A stretch of 64,000 bases of DNA from Segatella copri (GCF_026015295.1 NZ_JAPDUW010000001.1:2046001-2110000); one strand, 5' to 3'; shown: positions 1-9,800, counted from the stretch's first letter. Program-made: numbers and translations. The notes: generated by a model not told the origin, from the letters alone.

Positions 1-29
1 GCAAAAGAATTTCAAATAAACAAAGAAAC

Positions 30-2171
30 ATGATGAAACTTAACAAGACTTTCCTTACCCTGGGTCTGGCAGCAACACTCTTGCAGATGCCAGCCTCATC
101 GTTCGCACAGACTGCGGGCGGTAACCGTCAGAATCCTCTTTTAACAAAGAGCAGTCTTCCATTCGGTGCTCCTGACTTCAGCAAGATTCAGGAGAGCGAC
201 TACCTGCCAGCCATCGAAGCGGCTATCAGGGAGCAGCGTGCCAACATCCAGAAGATTGTAAACAACAAGAAGAAGCCTAACTTCCAGAACACCATCCTCG
301 CCTATGAGGAGAGCGGTGCGCTGCTCGAAAAGGTGACTAACATCTTCTTCGGTCTCACCAGTGCCCACAAGACTCCGGGCATCGCCGAAACCGAAAAGAA
401 GGCTACCCCTTTGCTGACCGAACTCGACAATGAGATTTCGTTCAACAAGAAACTCTTCGAGCGCATCAAGTATGTTTACGATAATGAATATAAGAAACTC
501 AAGGGCGAAGACAAGCGCCTTACTGAGGTTATCTATAAGAGTTTTGTACGCTCAGGTGCCCTCCTTTCTGCCGAGAAGATGGAGCGCATGAAGCAGATCA
601 ACTCCCGCATCTCTGAATTGCAGCAGGAATGGGGCAATCTTCTTCCTGCCGCTACCAACAACGCCGTGGTTTGGGTAAACAGCAAGGAAGAGCTCGCCGG
701 ATTGAGCGATGCTGACATTGCACAATGCAAGAAAGATGCAGAGAGCCGCGGAGGCAAGGCACCTTACTGTATCGTCATCATCAACACCACCCAGCAGCCT
801 ATCCTCACCAATCTCCAGAACCGCGAACTGCGCAAGAAGGTGTATATGGCAAGCATCCACCGAGCCGACGGTACTAACCCAAAATTCAACACCTTCCCTA
901 TCGTAACCGAGATTGCCAAGTTGCGTGCCGAGAAGGGCAAGCTGATGGGATATGACAACTATGCCGACTATTCGCTCGAAAAGACGATGGCTAAGAACAG
1001 CAAGAATGTGGATGATTTTCTGAAGCAGCTCATCAAGGAATATGCTCCTAAGGCTGATGCTGAAACCAAGGCGATAGAAGCGTATGCACAGAAGACTGAA
1101 GGCAAGGACTTCAAGTTGCAGCCATACGACCGCTTCTATTATTCTGCGAAGATGAAGAAGGAGATGCTCAACATTACCGATGATGAGATTAAGCCATACT
1201 TCAACATCGACAGCGTACAGGTGAATGGTGTGTTCTATGCCGCCCATCGTGTTTACGGACTGAACTTCAAGCAGCGCAAGGATATTCCAACTTATCACCC
1301 TGACATGAAGGTATTCGAGGTAAGCGATAAGAACGGCAAGCCAATCGCCCTTTTCTACAGCGATTACTTCCGCCGTCCTACCAAGCGTGGCGGTGCATGG
1401 ATGAGCGCCTTTGCCAAGCAGAGCAAGCAGCGCGGCCAGTTGCCTATCATATATAATGTATGCAACAACGCCAAGGCACCGGAGGGTCAGCCATCTCTCA
1501 TCACATGGGATGAGGTTACTACCCTGTTCCATGAGTTCGGTCATGCGCTTCACGGAATCCTTTCCGACTGCAAGTACAATACCCTTTCAGGAACAGCCGT
1601 TGCCCGCGATTTCGTAGAGATGCCATCCCAGTTTAACGAATCGTTTGCTTCTATTCCGGAGATATTCGACCATTACGCCCGTCATACCGAGACCGGTGCA
1701 GCGATGCCAGCCGATCTGAAAGAGCGCATGCTGAAGAGCATCAGCTTCCAGACCGCTTATTCACTGGGCGAGAATCTGGCTGCAACCTGTCTTGACCTTG
1801 CCTGGCACAAGATTAGCGAAGAAGAGGTTCCTTCACCTTATATGGCAGGTGCCTTCGAGAAGGAAGAACTCCACAACATCGGTTTGCTCAATACCCAGAT
1901 TCCTCCTCGCTACAGCACATCATACTTCAACCACGTATGGGGCGGCGGTTATGCTGCAGGCTATTACAGCTATCTCTGGACAGAGGTGTTGGCTGTGAAC
2001 ATCGCCGACTACTTTGCAAAGCATGGAGCCTTGGATCCAGCCGTTGGTCAGGCATTCCGCGATAAGATTCTGAGCCGTGGCAACACCAAGGACCAGATGG
2101 AAATGTTTACCGACTTTACAGGTATGGAGAAGCCTGATGCTTCCGGATTCCTGAAAGCAAGAGGTTTGTAA
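30..2171 (+). CDS. dcp: Secreted M3-family zinc metallopeptidase (peptidyl-dipeptidase Dcp-like)
   Basis: The 713-residue protein starts with a Sec signal peptide (basic MMKLNK, then a hydrophobic stretch ending ASSFAQ), so it acts outside the cytoplasm, probably in the periplasm. The M3 zinc motif HEFGH is at residues 501-505 (…TTLFHEFGHALHG…), and the downstream segment with EMPSQFNE and GGGYAAGYYSYLW is typical of Dcp/oligopeptidase A proteins. Length agrees with Dcp (about 680-710). The family removes C-terminal dipeptides from peptides; in a peptide-fermenting gut anaerobe this would feed amino-acid use. The start is ATG 30; a second ATG at 33 is equally possible because the two are adjacent. 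Its promoter lies at or before the window edge. It is followed by two hairpins and appears monocistronic. Peptidase family is clear; exact substrate is inferred. Confidence 0.93.
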   Translation: MMKLNKTFLTLGLAATLLQMPASSFAQTAGGNRQNPLLTKSSLPFGAPDFSKIQESDYLPAIEAAIREQRANIQKIVNNKKKPNFQNTILAYEESGALLEKVTNIFFGLTSAHKTPGIAETEKKATPLLTELDNEISFNKKLFERIKYVYDNEYKKLKGEDKRLTEVIYKSFVRSGALLSAEKMERMKQINSRISELQQEWGNLLPAATNNAVVWVNSKEELAGLSDADIAQCKKDAESRGGKAPYCIVIINTTQQPILTNLQNRELRKKVYMASIHRADGTNPKFNTFPIVTEIAKLRAEKGKLMGYDNYADYSLEKTMAKNSKNVDDFLKQLIKEYAPKADAETKAIEAYAQKTEGKDFKLQPYDRFYYSAKMKKEMLNITDDEIKPYFNIDSVQVNGVFYAAHRVYGLNFKQRKDIPTYHPDMKVFEVSDKNGKPIALFYSDYFRRPTKRGGAWMSAFAKQSKQRGQLPIIYNVCNNAKAPEGQPSLITWDEVTTLFHEFGHALHGILSDCKYNTLSGTAVARDFVEMPSQFNESFASIPEIFDHYARHTETGAAMPADLKERMLKSISFQTAYSLGENLAATCLDLAWHKISEEEVPSPYMAGAFEKEELHNIGLLNTQIPPRYSTSYFNHVWGGGYAAGYYSYLWTEVLAVNIADYFAKHGALDPAVGQAFRDKILSRGNTKDQMEMFTDFTGMEKPDASGFLKARGL

Positions 2172-2225
2172 TGCATAAAATTACAATATGAAACAGACAA
2201 ACTTTCATTCAGTAAAGTTGAAGAT

Positions 2226-2265
2226 AAAGCGTACGGCACTACTGGTAGTAGGCCTTACGCTTTTT
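2226..2265 (+). terminator. Hairpin terminator of the M3 peptidase gene
   Basis: The arms AAAGCGTA (2226-2233) and TACGCTTT (2256-2263) pair, an inner actac/gtagt stem adds stability, and a run of T follows. It lies 55 bp after the peptidase stop codon. Confidence 0.75.
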
Positions 2266-2274
2266 CAGATTAAA

Positions 2275-2310
2275 GGGTGTGTCATAAGTTAATGACACAC
2301 CCTCTTTCTT
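2275..2310 (-). terminator. Second hairpin, terminator between convergent genes
   Basis: An 11-bp perfect inverted repeat, gggtgtgtcat (2275-2285) and atgacacaccc (2292-2302), with a 6-nt loop. A pyrimidine-rich tract follows on the plus strand. It sits immediately downstream of the minus-strand thioredoxin gene and could serve both strands. Confidence 0.7.
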
Positions 2311-3308
2311 TATCCTTTAATAGCCTGAGGTGTCCAGCTTTTCAGGAATCTGAGCACCTTTTCTTCGTTATATCCCTTACCTTCTTCCAGGAAACTGGAA
2401 TCCTGGATATGGAGAACCTTTCCGGTTTCATCGAGCACCACAAAGACCGGGAATCCGAAACGCTGAGGATTATTCAGTCGCTTCATCAGCTGCTCAGCCT
2501 TCTTCACCGCCGCATCACCGGCAGTTTTTCTGCGATTGTAGTTCACATGAATATATTCGAAATGATCATTCACCATCTTGTTGACCGCAGCATTCTTCTC
2601 CACAAAATCGGCAAACTTCAAGCACCATGGGCACCAGTTACCACCTACCTGACAGATAACAAACTTGCCATTCTTCTTGGCTTTAGCCAAAGCCTCATCA
2701 ATCTGAGCCATCGGATCGATGCTTTCATTATACACCTTCTTGAGAGCAGTCTGCATCTGAGCAGGTTTCAATGCTCCTGCCTGGTCGAGCGAATCCAGTT
2801 TCTTCATCATCTCCTCCGCCTTCACGGTAGAGAATGCAACCTTACCTTCCGGATTGATCAGATAAGAGGTAGGAATCCACGAGATGTGATAATCCTTGGA
2901 AATCTTTGTTTCCTTCCATTTCTTAAACTCACAGTATTGCAACCAGGTATACTGATTATCGCCCAGATATTTCTTCATCTTAGCCTCATCGGTATCAAAA
3001 GAAACACCCACTACCTGGATCTTGGTATTGTATTTGTCATAGATAGCCTTCACCATCGGCATGTCTCTTCTGCAGTCTGGACACCAGGAAGCCCAGAAAT
3101 CGAGCACAGTCCAGACACCCGGAACCGTCTTTCCGTCTTTATCCTTCTGAGTCTTCTTATCTGAAAGCTGGAAGATTTTCTTACCCGTCTTACTGTCAGT
3201 AATCGTGAAGTCGGGAGCCTCGGTGCCTGCTGGCAGTAAGTCAAGCGATGTCTGTGCTCTACCGACGACAGTCGTCATCAGGAGCAAAAAGAATAATAGT
3301 TTCTTCAT
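2310..3308 (-). CDS. Exported double-thioredoxin-domain protein (TlpA-like)
   Basis: 332 residues with a signal peptide (MKKLLFFLLLMTTVVGRAQ) and two thioredoxin-type active sites: WCPDC at 75-79, in a TlpA/AhpC-like domain (about 25-165), and WCPWC at 225-229, in a second thioredoxin fold (about 205-325). TlpA-like proteins reduce or isomerise disulfides in the periplasm, or support cytochrome maturation or oxidative defence. A tandem arrangement suggests an electron relay between the two CXXC sites, which is an inference. WIPTSYLINPEG after the first site is the usual cis-Pro region. Upstream on the minus strand, TATATTTG (complement of 3337-3344) resembles the -7 element. The gene looks monocistronic; its partner is unknown. 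Confidence 0.88.
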   Translation of the reverse strand: MKKLLFFLLLMTTVVGRAQTSLDLLPAGTEAPDFTITDSKTGKKIFQLSDKKTQKDKDGKTVPGVWTVLDFWASWCPDCRRDMPMVKAIYDKYNTKIQVVGVSFDTDEAKMKKYLGDNQYTWLQYCEFKKWKETKISKDYHISWIPTSYLINPEGKVAFSTVKAEEMMKKLDSLDQAGALKPAQMQTALKKVYNESIDPMAQIDEALAKAKKNGKFVICQVGGNWCPWCLKFADFVEKNAAVNKMVNDHFEYIHVNYNRRKTAGDAAVKKAEQLMKRLNNPQRFGFPVFVVLDETGKVLHIQDSSFLEEGKGYNEEKVLRFLKSWTPQAIKG

Positions 3309-3429
3309 ACAATTTTTCTGTTTATGTCTGTTACTTCAAATATATATACTTCAACCTACAAAATTACATCATTTTCCAGTATCAAGTCCATAAAGCAAGA
3401 TTTTATTACAGAAAATTAACCATAAAAGA

Positions 3430-4923
3430 CTAGAACTGATAATAAATGAACGGCTGTACACTCTCCTGGGAAACCTCAACTACCATCTGCAGACAGATGA
3501 TGAAAAGCAGCAGTTTAGCCATCCAAGGCAGGAGGATGAACCGCGCCTGAAGACGGTGATACTGGCGCTCGGTAAAGAGATAGCTCAGCATGACACCTAT
3601 GATGCAAAGCGTCCAGGCAGGACGGGCATGAAAGAAAGGCACCAGATAATCGATACTGAAATCATTTGCCACCTTATCATACATCTTCCCCAACACGCCC
3701 AAATCCTTGGCACGGAAGAAAGACCACGCAAAGCATATATATAAATAGGTGATGAGCCAGCTGAGAAAATTGCCTGCCAGCGTACGGGGAATGCTTATGC
3801 CCAACTGACGGCTGAAGAACTTATGCACCACAAGTCCGAAACCATGAAGAGCACCCCAGATAACGAACATCCAGGAAGAGCCATGCCATAAGCCTGCCAC
3901 CAGCATGGTGAGGAAGTTGTTGAAATACATGCGCACCTTTCCCTTCCGATTTCCGCCCAGCGGAATATACACATAATCGCGGAACCAGAAAGAAAGCGAG
4001 ATGTGCCAGCGACGCCAGAACTCGGTAACCGAGAGTGAACGGTAAGGGAAATAGAAGTTGTCGGGCAGATAGAAACCCAGGATGGCTGCCACACCGATAC
4101 TCATATCGCTGTATCCCGAGAAATCGAGGAAAATCTGGACAGGATAGCCGAAGAGCGCTGCCAGATTCTCGAAACCCGAGAAGGTTTGCGGCGCATCAAA
4201 CACCCAGTTGTTGAACTGTGCAATATAATCGCTCAGCATATTCTTCTTGACCAGTCCCAACATGATGAGGAAGAGTCCCGTCCACAACATTCTGCTGGAA
4301 GCCTGTTCGTTTCGTTTCAGTCTGGGTATCAGGTTGGCGGCACGGGTGATAGGACCCGCCATCAGCAGCGGAAAGAAGGTGAGATAGAAGCAATATTCCA
4401 GGAGCGTTACCTCCATGTCAAACTTGCGCTTATAGGTATCTACCGCATAGCTGATAGCCTGGAAGGTATAGAACGAGATACCTACAGGCAGAGCGATAGA
4501 CTGCAGCGAGAAGTTGGTGCTGAACATCTCGTTGACTACATCGCCAATGATGAAATTGGTATATTTGAAATAGCACAGCAGAGCCAGATCTACAAGCACC
4601 ACGAAGGTGAGCAGCGCCTTGCGCGCCTTTCCCTCATGCAGTCTCATTTCCTGGGTTACGGCATAATTGATGCAAGCCGTAAGCGGCAGCATCCACATCA
4701 CCATTCCGTTCACCTTATAGGCAAAGAAAAGGCTGAAGCAGATGACATACATCATCATAGCTGTGCGCGAATAGCTCTTGAGCAGGATATAAATGGCAAG
4801 GAAGAAGATGAAGAGCAGCGCAAACGGAATGCTGCCCATCATCAGCGGAGAATCTGCCTGATAAACAAACAGCCGCTCTATCCAATGCCACAAGGCACTT
4901 ATTTCGAATGTTGAATAATTCAT
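3430..4923 (-). CDS. MBOAT-family membrane O-acyltransferase (AlgI/DltB-like)
   Basis: 497 residues, with hydrophobic segments along most of its length. MBOAT hallmarks are visible: EFWRRWHISLSFWFRDYVYIPLGG around residues 301-324 and the near-invariant histidine in AGLWHGSSW (H347), followed by WGALHG (H360). AlgI-type proteins pass an acetyl group across the membrane to a partner that modifies an extracytoplasmic polysaccharide. The upstream gene (37-bp gap, same strand) encodes an SGNH hydrolase-like protein, the classic partner type (compare AlgI/AlgJ-X or PatA/PatB). I infer O-acetylation of a capsule, exopolysaccharide or peptidoglycan; the target cannot be read from the sequence. No polysaccharide synthesis genes are next to it in the window. 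Confidence 0.9.
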   Translation of the reverse strand: MNYSTFEISALWHWIERLFVYQADSPLMMGSIPFALLFIFFLAIYILLKSYSRTAMMMYVICFSLFFAYKVNGMVMWMLPLTACINYAVTQEMRLHEGKARKALLTFVVLVDLALLCYFKYTNFIIGDVVNEMFSTNFSLQSIALPVGISFYTFQAISYAVDTYKRKFDMEVTLLEYCFYLTFFPLLMAGPITRAANLIPRLKRNEQASSRMLWTGLFLIMLGLVKKNMLSDYIAQFNNWVFDAPQTFSGFENLAALFGYPVQIFLDFSGYSDMSIGVAAILGFYLPDNFYFPYRSLSVTEFWRRWHISLSFWFRDYVYIPLGGNRKGKVRMYFNNFLTMLVAGLWHGSSWMFVIWGALHGFGLVVHKFFSRQLGISIPRTLAGNFLSWLITYLYICFAWSFFRAKDLGVLGKMYDKVANDFSIDYLVPFFHARPAWTLCIIGVMLSYLFTERQYHRLQARFILLPWMAKLLLFIICLQMVVEVSQESVQPFIYYQF

Positions 4924-4960
4924 TTGTCTGTTCTGAAGATATTATTTATTGAACTCTTTC

Positions 4961-5905
4961 TTATACGGAGTCTTTATGGTTTACATGCTTTACCGCTGGA
5001 ACCGTCTTGTCAGCAGCAGCCGGAGACGTTTTTCCTGCAGTTGCAGGTTCCTTGGTTGCAGCAGGACTTTCTGTGGTTTCAGGCACAGTTCCCTCAACAG
5101 GCCGAGAAAGAGAATCCTTCTTCACAGCCGTACTGTCAGCCCTGTGTTTGGTTCCAGGAGGCAAGATGGTAATCTGTCTGTATCTGCGGTCACGCTTATC
5201 CGGCATTTCCAAACGGAACGGATGCACACAATGACCGCTATTCATCCACTCTACAATCTTATCCATCCACATGGCAGATGAAGCCATAGTCGGATGCCGG
5301 CCGTCTTTCTGGCGTTCGAAGGTAAGTTTGTAACTAGGATAATAGCCTCGTGGTCCCATCACCTCACGGAGGAGTTTGTTATATCCATTATCCTCACACC
5401 AGTTTGGCGGACCGATCCATATCGTCGGAATATTACCTATCTTGCTCAAGATGGCACGGATGCGTTTTTCACATCCCTTCATATCAGACGTATACAGTTC
5501 GTTGCTGCCCAGACATACAAAGACATGGGTAGGTTTGATACGTTGGATATAATGCTGCAGGGTATCGGTAGCAGCCCAGTTTCTGGTGCCCGAACTCACC
5601 CAGGTAATACAGGTGAGTTTATGACCGTTCTTGTTGGCATAATCAGCCAGTCGCAGACCTAGATATTCCGACATCGAATCACCGAAGATCAGTACTCGCT
5701 GCGCCGCCGTATCCACGGGTTCCTTTATCATGCTGTCAGCCTTTTCCTCTTCAGCAAGCTCTGCCTCGCTTTTACTGGTGAGCGCATCCATTCCAATCTG
5801 TTTCAGCGGAATGTTTTCAGCCACTTGCTCTGGAATAAAGGCATAAGCCAGCAGTCCTCCAATGGCTATTGCCAGCAGGGCTATCATTTTCCAGGTTTCT
5901 TTCAT
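4961..5905 (-). CDS. Membrane-anchored SGNH/GDSL-type hydrolase, probable O-acetyl transfer partner of the MBOAT protein
   Basis: 314 residues with an N-terminal hydrophobic helix (about 7-24) that is a signal anchor, an acidic linker, then an SGNH domain: block I is VLIFGDSMSEYLG, with the nucleophile at Ser77. CLGSNELY matches block III and GRHPT matches the catalytic D-x-x-H region (DGRHP). The C-terminal 60 residues are rich in Ala, Pro, Thr and Lys and probably disordered or wall-associated. The gene is followed after 37 bp by the MBOAT acyltransferase, and the SprT-like gene lies 53 bp upstream on the same strand. Together they suggest an O-acetylation module in which this protein moves the acetyl group onto the glycan outside the membrane. 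The hydrolase fold is well supported; transferase activity is inferred from context. Confidence 0.85.
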   Translation of the reverse strand: MKETWKMIALLAIAIGGLLAYAFIPEQVAENIPLKQIGMDALTSKSEAELAEEEKADSMIKEPVDTAAQRVLIFGDSMSEYLGLRLADYANKNGHKLTCITWVSSGTRNWAATDTLQHYIQRIKPTHVFVCLGSNELYTSDMKGCEKRIRAILSKIGNIPTIWIGPPNWCEDNGYNKLLREVMGPRGYYPSYKLTFERQKDGRHPTMASSAMWMDKIVEWMNSGHCVHPFRLEMPDKRDRRYRQITILPPGTKHRADSTAVKKDSLSRPVEGTVPETTESPAATKEPATAGKTSPAAADKTVPAVKHVNHKDSV

Positions 5906-5958
5906 TTTATATTTTTAATGAGTTTTGGTTATTCTTTTTCTTATACATTCGCCCGACA

Positions 5959-6624
5959 TTACAGCTGAAAGGGAGTGAGCACATTGAGCAACTTTCCGAA
6001 ATCGGCCTTCGAGATGCGCCTTCCTCTCAAGCTGCGCACCTGCGGATAGTCTTCGAAATAGTTCTCCATCGTAGTATACCACTGATGAGAAACCACTTCC
6101 CTGACCGTCTTCAGCTGATTTTCGATGCGACGGGCAAAACTCGGATTCACTCTCGAGAGATAATGTCTTCCATCATTCATCTCGATGGCAAGCATCAGAT
6201 AGATTTGCGGTCCCTTCTTCTCTTTCCTGCTTTTTACGGTTTCGCTTACCTTCCAACCCTTGGTGGATGTCGATACTCTGATATCCCAGCCATACTGGCT
6301 GTTGAGCTTATCCATCAGTCCCTTGAACACAACCCCGTGAGCCGAGGTATCTTTCAGTCCCGAATAACCGATGATGTAATGTATCATCTCGTGGAGCAAG
6401 ACACTCTTTGCCTGCTTGTCGGTCATATCATAATAAGTAGACATGGAGAGTTTGAAATCGTAGAGTTTGGTGCGTCCCCATCTGGAGGCCCGCTTATAGG
6501 CAAGTTGCCCCAAGCGAGTCTTGGCATGAGTAAGTCCGAGTTCAGGAACAGGCAGCTTTCCCCCGAAATAATCCTGGTCGAAACGCCTGAACCACTCCTC
6601 CATCCATTCTATTGTAACAATCAT
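5959..6624 (-). CDS. SprT-like zinc metalloprotease-fold protein
   Basis: 221 residues from the ATG at 6624. A TTG start 18 bp upstream is in frame but less likely. The motif [11 protein letters not shown] contains HExxH, followed by [11 protein letters not shown], as in SprT/Spartan domains where a third histidine completes the zinc site. The N-terminal part ([28 protein letters not shown]) is the typical SprT opening. In eukaryotes Spartan proteins cleave DNA-protein crosslinks; bacterial SprT-like proteins are mostly uncharacterised. It has its own promoter (TATCTTTGC, complement of 6683-6691), back to back with the pot promoter. It may be cotranscribed with the SGNH and MBOAT genes, since the gap is 53 bp, but no functional link is evident. 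Confidence 0.82.
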   Translation of the reverse strand: MIVTIEWMEEWFRRFDQDYFGGKLPVPELGLTHAKTRLGQLAYKRASRWGRTKLYDFKLSMSTYYDMTDKQAKSVLLHEMIHYIIGYSGLKDTSAHGVVFKGLMDKLNSQYGWDIRVSTSTKGWKVSETVKSRKEKKGPQIYLMLAIEMNDGRHYLSRVNPSFARRIENQLKTVREVVSHQWYTTMENYFEDYPQVRSLRGRRISKADFGKLLNVLTPFQL

Positions 6625-6682
6625 GTATGTATATTTATTCAATAATTATTCAGTTCTGTATATCAGATACTACAAAACGTTT

Positions 6683-6691
6683 GCAAAGATA
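6683..6691 (-). promoter_or_regulatory. Promoter -7 element for the SprT-like gene
   Basis: On the minus strand it reads TATCTTTGC, a full match to the Bacteroidetes -7 consensus TAnnTTTGC, 59 bp before the ATG at 6624. It is divergent from the pot promoter 43 bp away. Confidence 0.75.
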
Positions 6692-6733
6692 CAACTTTTT
6701 CTTTGTTTCTTTCAATATTTATCGAAAAATGCG

Positions 6734-6742
6734 TAACTTTGC
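6734..6742 (+). promoter_or_regulatory. Promoter -7 element of the potABCD operon
   Basis: TAACTTTGC matches the consensus TAnnTTTGC. It lies 20 bp before the ATG at 6762, which gives a short leader and excludes the longer in-frame starts upstream (6627 and 6729), because these would lie before or within the promoter. Confidence 0.75.
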
Positions 6743-6761
6743 ACGCAAATTTACAACAAAA

Positions 6762-8165
6762 ATGAACAAGACTGCACAACATATCATAGATATTAAGAAT
6801 GTGTCGAAAAGATTTGGCGAGAAAACAGCCCTCAACAACATCAATCTCTATGTGAGAAAGGGCGAATTTATGACCATTCTGGGTCCTTCTGGATGCGGAA
6901 AAACGACATTATTGAGACTTTTGGCAGGTTTTGAAACCGCCAGCGAAGGCATCATCACCATCGCCGGCAACGATATTACTAACCTTCCTCCTTACAAGCG
7001 AAATGTGAACACGGTATTCCAGAAATACGCCCTGTTCCCTCATCTCAACGTTTACGACAATATCGCCTTCGGTCTGAAACTCAAGAACACACCGAAGGAA
7101 GAGATTTTGCCGAAGGTAAAACGTGCCCTGAAGATGGTAAACATGAGTGATTATGAATATCGTGATGTCAACTCGCTTTCGGGCGGTCAGCAGCAGCGTA
7201 TCGCCATCGCCCGTGCCATCGTCAACGAACCGGAAGTTCTTCTCCTGGACGAACCGCTTGCAGCACTCGACCTCAAGATGCGTAAAGACATGCAGCTGGA
7301 ATTGAAGCAGATGCACGAACGCCTGGGCATTACCTTCGTATACGTTACACACGACCAGGAAGAGGCCCTCACCTTGAGCAATACCATCGTGGTGATGAGC
7401 GAGGGAGAGATACAGCAGATAGGTACACCTACCGATATCTACAACGAACCAGCCAATGCTTTCGTTGCAGACTTTATCGGCGAGAGCAATATTCTCTGCG
7501 GAACGATGGTCCACGACTGTCTGGTGAATGTGGCAGGTACTGAACTGCCTTGTGTAGACAAGGGCTTCGGCTGCAACCAGGAAGTGGATGTCGTGATACG
7601 TCCTGAGGATATAGAAGTTTCCACCGATACCGCCCACGCCCAGTTTGTGGGCAAGATAACCTCTTCCATCTTCAAGGGAGTACACTACGAGATGCTGGCA
7701 GAAACCGAGAAGGGCAATGAATTTCTCATCCAGAACTACAAGCATTTCGAAGTAGGTCAGACGATAGGAATGAGCGTGATACCCGACAATATTCACATCA
7801 TGAAGAAGGAGCGCATCACCAATACCTTCGATGCAAAGGTAAACGGCGACGGAACGATAGAATTCCTGGGCTGCGAATACCAGATGGAGATTCCGGCAGA
7901 AATGAAGGACAAGATTCAGACCGATGAAAACGGAAACGAAACCATCCGGGTGAACGTGCCTTTCAACAAGATAGAACTCTTCGACAACGAGAGCGAAGGA
8001 ACCTTTACAGGCGACATCAGCTTCATTCTCTACAAGGGCGACCACTATCATCTCACCATCGATACCGACTGGGGCGAGAAGCTCTATGTAGATACACAGG
8101 ATGTATGGGATTTAGGCGATCATGTGGCTATCACCATTCCTCAGGAGAATATTTCGTTTGAATAA
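6762..8165 (+). CDS. potA: Spermidine/putrescine ABC transporter ATPase PotA
   Basis: 467 residues starting [19 protein letters not shown]; the start is fixed by the promoter at 6734-6742. The ATPase domain has Walker [10 protein letters not shown] (about residue 41), the signature LSGGQQQR (about 140), Walker [12 protein letters not shown] (about 160) and the H-loop THDQEEAL. The C-terminal half carries TOBE-type regulatory domains and is longer than in the E. coli protein (378 residues): the tail from about residue 350 appears to hold a second TOBE-like segment ([17 protein letters not shown] to the end). It energises polyamine import through PotB and PotC. It is the first gene of the potABCD operon; a 31-bp gap separates it from potB. 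Confidence 0.95.
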   Translation: MNKTAQHIIDIKNVSKRFGEKTALNNINLYVRKGEFMTILGPSGCGKTTLLRLLAGFETASEGIITIAGNDITNLPPYKRNVNTVFQKYALFPHLNVYDNIAFGLKLKNTPKEEILPKVKRALKMVNMSDYEYRDVNSLSGGQQQRIAIARAIVNEPEVLLLDEPLAALDLKMRKDMQLELKQMHERLGITFVYVTHDQEEALTLSNTIVVMSEGEIQQIGTPTDIYNEPANAFVADFIGESNILCGTMVHDCLVNVAGTELPCVDKGFGCNQEVDVVIRPEDIEVSTDTAHAQFVGKITSSIFKGVHYEMLAETEKGNEFLIQNYKHFEVGQTIGMSVIPDNIHIMKKERITNTFDAKVNGDGTIEFLGCEYQMEIPAEMKDKIQTDENGNETIRVNVPFNKIELFDNESEGTFTGDISFILYKGDHYHLTIDTDWGEKLYVDTQDVWDLGDHVAITIPQENISFE

Positions 8166-8196
8166 AAATTATTAATTCCTAATTATCAATTATAAA

Positions 8197-8982
8197 TTGA
8201 ACATTATCAAGTTTATCTCTTCGCGACAAAGCCGGTCGATACCTTACGCCATCTTTGCAGCGATATTTGTGGTACTGCCATTGCTTCTCATCGTAGTGTT
8301 CGCATTTACCGATGAGAACGGAGCCCTGACGCTCTACAACTTCCAGAAGTTCCTGGCACACCCCGAAGCCATCAACACCTTTGTGTATTCGATAGGCATC
8401 GCCTTTCTCAACACCCTGCTCTGCATTCTGCTGGGCTATCCGGCCGCCTATATTCTGACACAAACCAGGATGAAGTATGCCAACACCATCGTCATGCTCT
8501 TCATTCTGCCGATGTGGGTAAACATCCTGGTGCGCACACTTGCCACCGTGGCCCTCTTCGATTTTGCCGACCTTCAGCTGGGTGAGGGCGCCCTCCTGTT
8601 CGGTATGGTCTACAACTTCATCCCATTCATGATTTACCCTATCTACAACACCCTGCAGAAGATGGACCGCAGCTATATCGAAGCAGCCGAAGACCTGGGC
8701 GCATCACCTTGGCAGCAGTTCTATAAGGTCATCCTGCCCCTCTCCATGCCGGGCGTAGCAAGTGGCATTCTGATGGTATTCATGCCAACCATCTCTACCT
8801 TCGCTATCTCCGAACTGCTGACGATGAACAACATCAAGCTCTTCGGTACGACCATCCAGGAGAACATCAACAATTCGATGTGGAACTACGGTGCAGCCCT
8901 CTCGCTCATCATGCTCTTCCTCATCGGCGCCTCCACCCTCATCGCAGGTGATGGCAGTAAACAGGAAGGAGGTATCAGATGA
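8197..8982 (+). CDS. potB: Polyamine ABC transporter permease PotB
   Basis: 261 residues with about six membrane helices and the binding-protein-dependent permease EAA loop (EAAEDLGASPWQQFYKVILPLSMPG, about 160-185), which docks onto PotA. The frame opens with TTG at 8197, and no ATG lies in frame before the first helix (next Met is in MKYANT, well inside the protein), so a TTG start is the most economical choice; a non-canonical start slightly upstream cannot be excluded. The end overlaps potC by 4 bp (ATGA), indicating translational coupling. It forms the inner-membrane channel with PotC. Confidence 0.93.
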   Translation: MNIIKFISSRQSRSIPYAIFAAIFVVLPLLLIVVFAFTDENGALTLYNFQKFLAHPEAINTFVYSIGIAFLNTLLCILLGYPAAYILTQTRMKYANTIVMLFILPMWVNILVRTLATVALFDFADLQLGEGALLFGMVYNFIPFMIYPIYNTLQKMDRSYIEAAEDLGASPWQQFYKVILPLSMPGVASGILMVFMPTISTFAISELLTMNNIKLFGTTIQENINNSMWNYGAALSLIMLFLIGASTLIAGDGSKQEGGIR

Positions 8983-9800
8983 TGCAGTCATTATTCAGTA
9001 AGGATATGATGAAGAAAGTGTTCTGTCAGGGCTATCTCTGGTTACTCCTGCTGCTACTCTACTCCCCTATCTTCATCATCATCATCTTCTCGTTTACCGA
9101 AGCCAAGGTGATGGGCAACTGGACGGGTTTCTCGCTGCAGCTCTACAAGAATCTCTTTGCAGAAGGCACGCACCATTCGCTCACAGCGGCACTGGTCAAT
9201 ACCGTAACCATCGCCCTGATTACCGCAACCGTATCAACGCTCTTCGGAACCCTGACAGCCATCGGCATCTACAACCTGCGCAACCGCTATGCACGTAATG
9301 CCATACAGTTTGTCAACAACATTCCGATACTCAACGGCGACATCATCATCGGTATCTCGCTCTTCCTGCTCTTCATCACGCTGGGCATTCCGCAGGGGTA
9401 TACTACCGTGGTACTCTCGCATATCACCTTCTGTCTGCCATACGTTATCCTGAGTGTGATGCCAAGACTGAAGCAGATGAATCCGAACCTCTATGAGGCG
9501 GCACTCGATCTGGGTGCCTCTCCGATGCAGGCGCTTCGCAAGGTCATCATCCCTGAAATATTGCCAGGCATGATTTCCGGTTTCATGCTTGCCATCACGA
9601 TGAGTATCGATGACTTCGCCGTCACCATCTTCACGATAGGTAACGAAGGTCTGGAAACCCTCTCCACATTCATCTATGCCGATGCCAGAAAGGGAGGACT
9701 GACCCCAGAACTTCGACCGCTGAGTACCATCATCTTCGTACTGGTACTGGTGATGCTGATTATCATCAACAAACGTTCTGAGAAAAATAAGAAGAAATGA
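8979..9800 (+). CDS. potC: Polyamine ABC transporter permease PotC
   Basis: 273 residues with six predicted membrane helices and the EAA loop EAALDLGASPMQALRKVIIPEILPGM (about 170-195). The start codons ATG 8979 and ATG 8982 are adjacent; the first overlaps the potB stop. Its stop overlaps the potD start (ATGA at 9797-9800). It pairs with PotB as the second permease of the spermidine/putrescine importer. The context (potA-B-C-D in canonical order) makes the assignment firm, though specificity for spermidine, putrescine or both cannot be told from sequence alone. Confidence 0.94.
   Translation: MMQSLFSKDMMKKVFCQGYLWLLLLLLYSPIFIIIIFSFTEAKVMGNWTGFSLQLYKNLFAEGTHHSLTAALVNTVTIALITATVSTLFGTLTAIGIYNLRNRYARNAIQFVNNIPILNGDIIIGISLFLLFITLGIPQGYTTVVLSHITFCLPYVILSVMPRLKQMNPNLYEAALDLGASPMQALRKVIIPEILPGMISGFMLAITMSIDDFAVTIFTIGNEGLETLSTFIYADARKGGLTPELRPLSTIIFVLVLVMLIIINKRSEKNKKK

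Noticed and set aside
552..1553. Long minus-strand frame (333 codons) opposite the M3 peptidase
   Set aside because: It is the shadow of a well-supported gene, has no signature motif and no promoter.
6627..6761. Longer N-terminus of PotA
   Set aside because: The promoter element at 6734-6742 lies inside it, so translation must start later (6762).
6909..8051. Minus-strand frame of 380 codons opposite potA
   Set aside because: It mirrors the codon pattern of potA; the sequence is unlike any family and lacks a start region.
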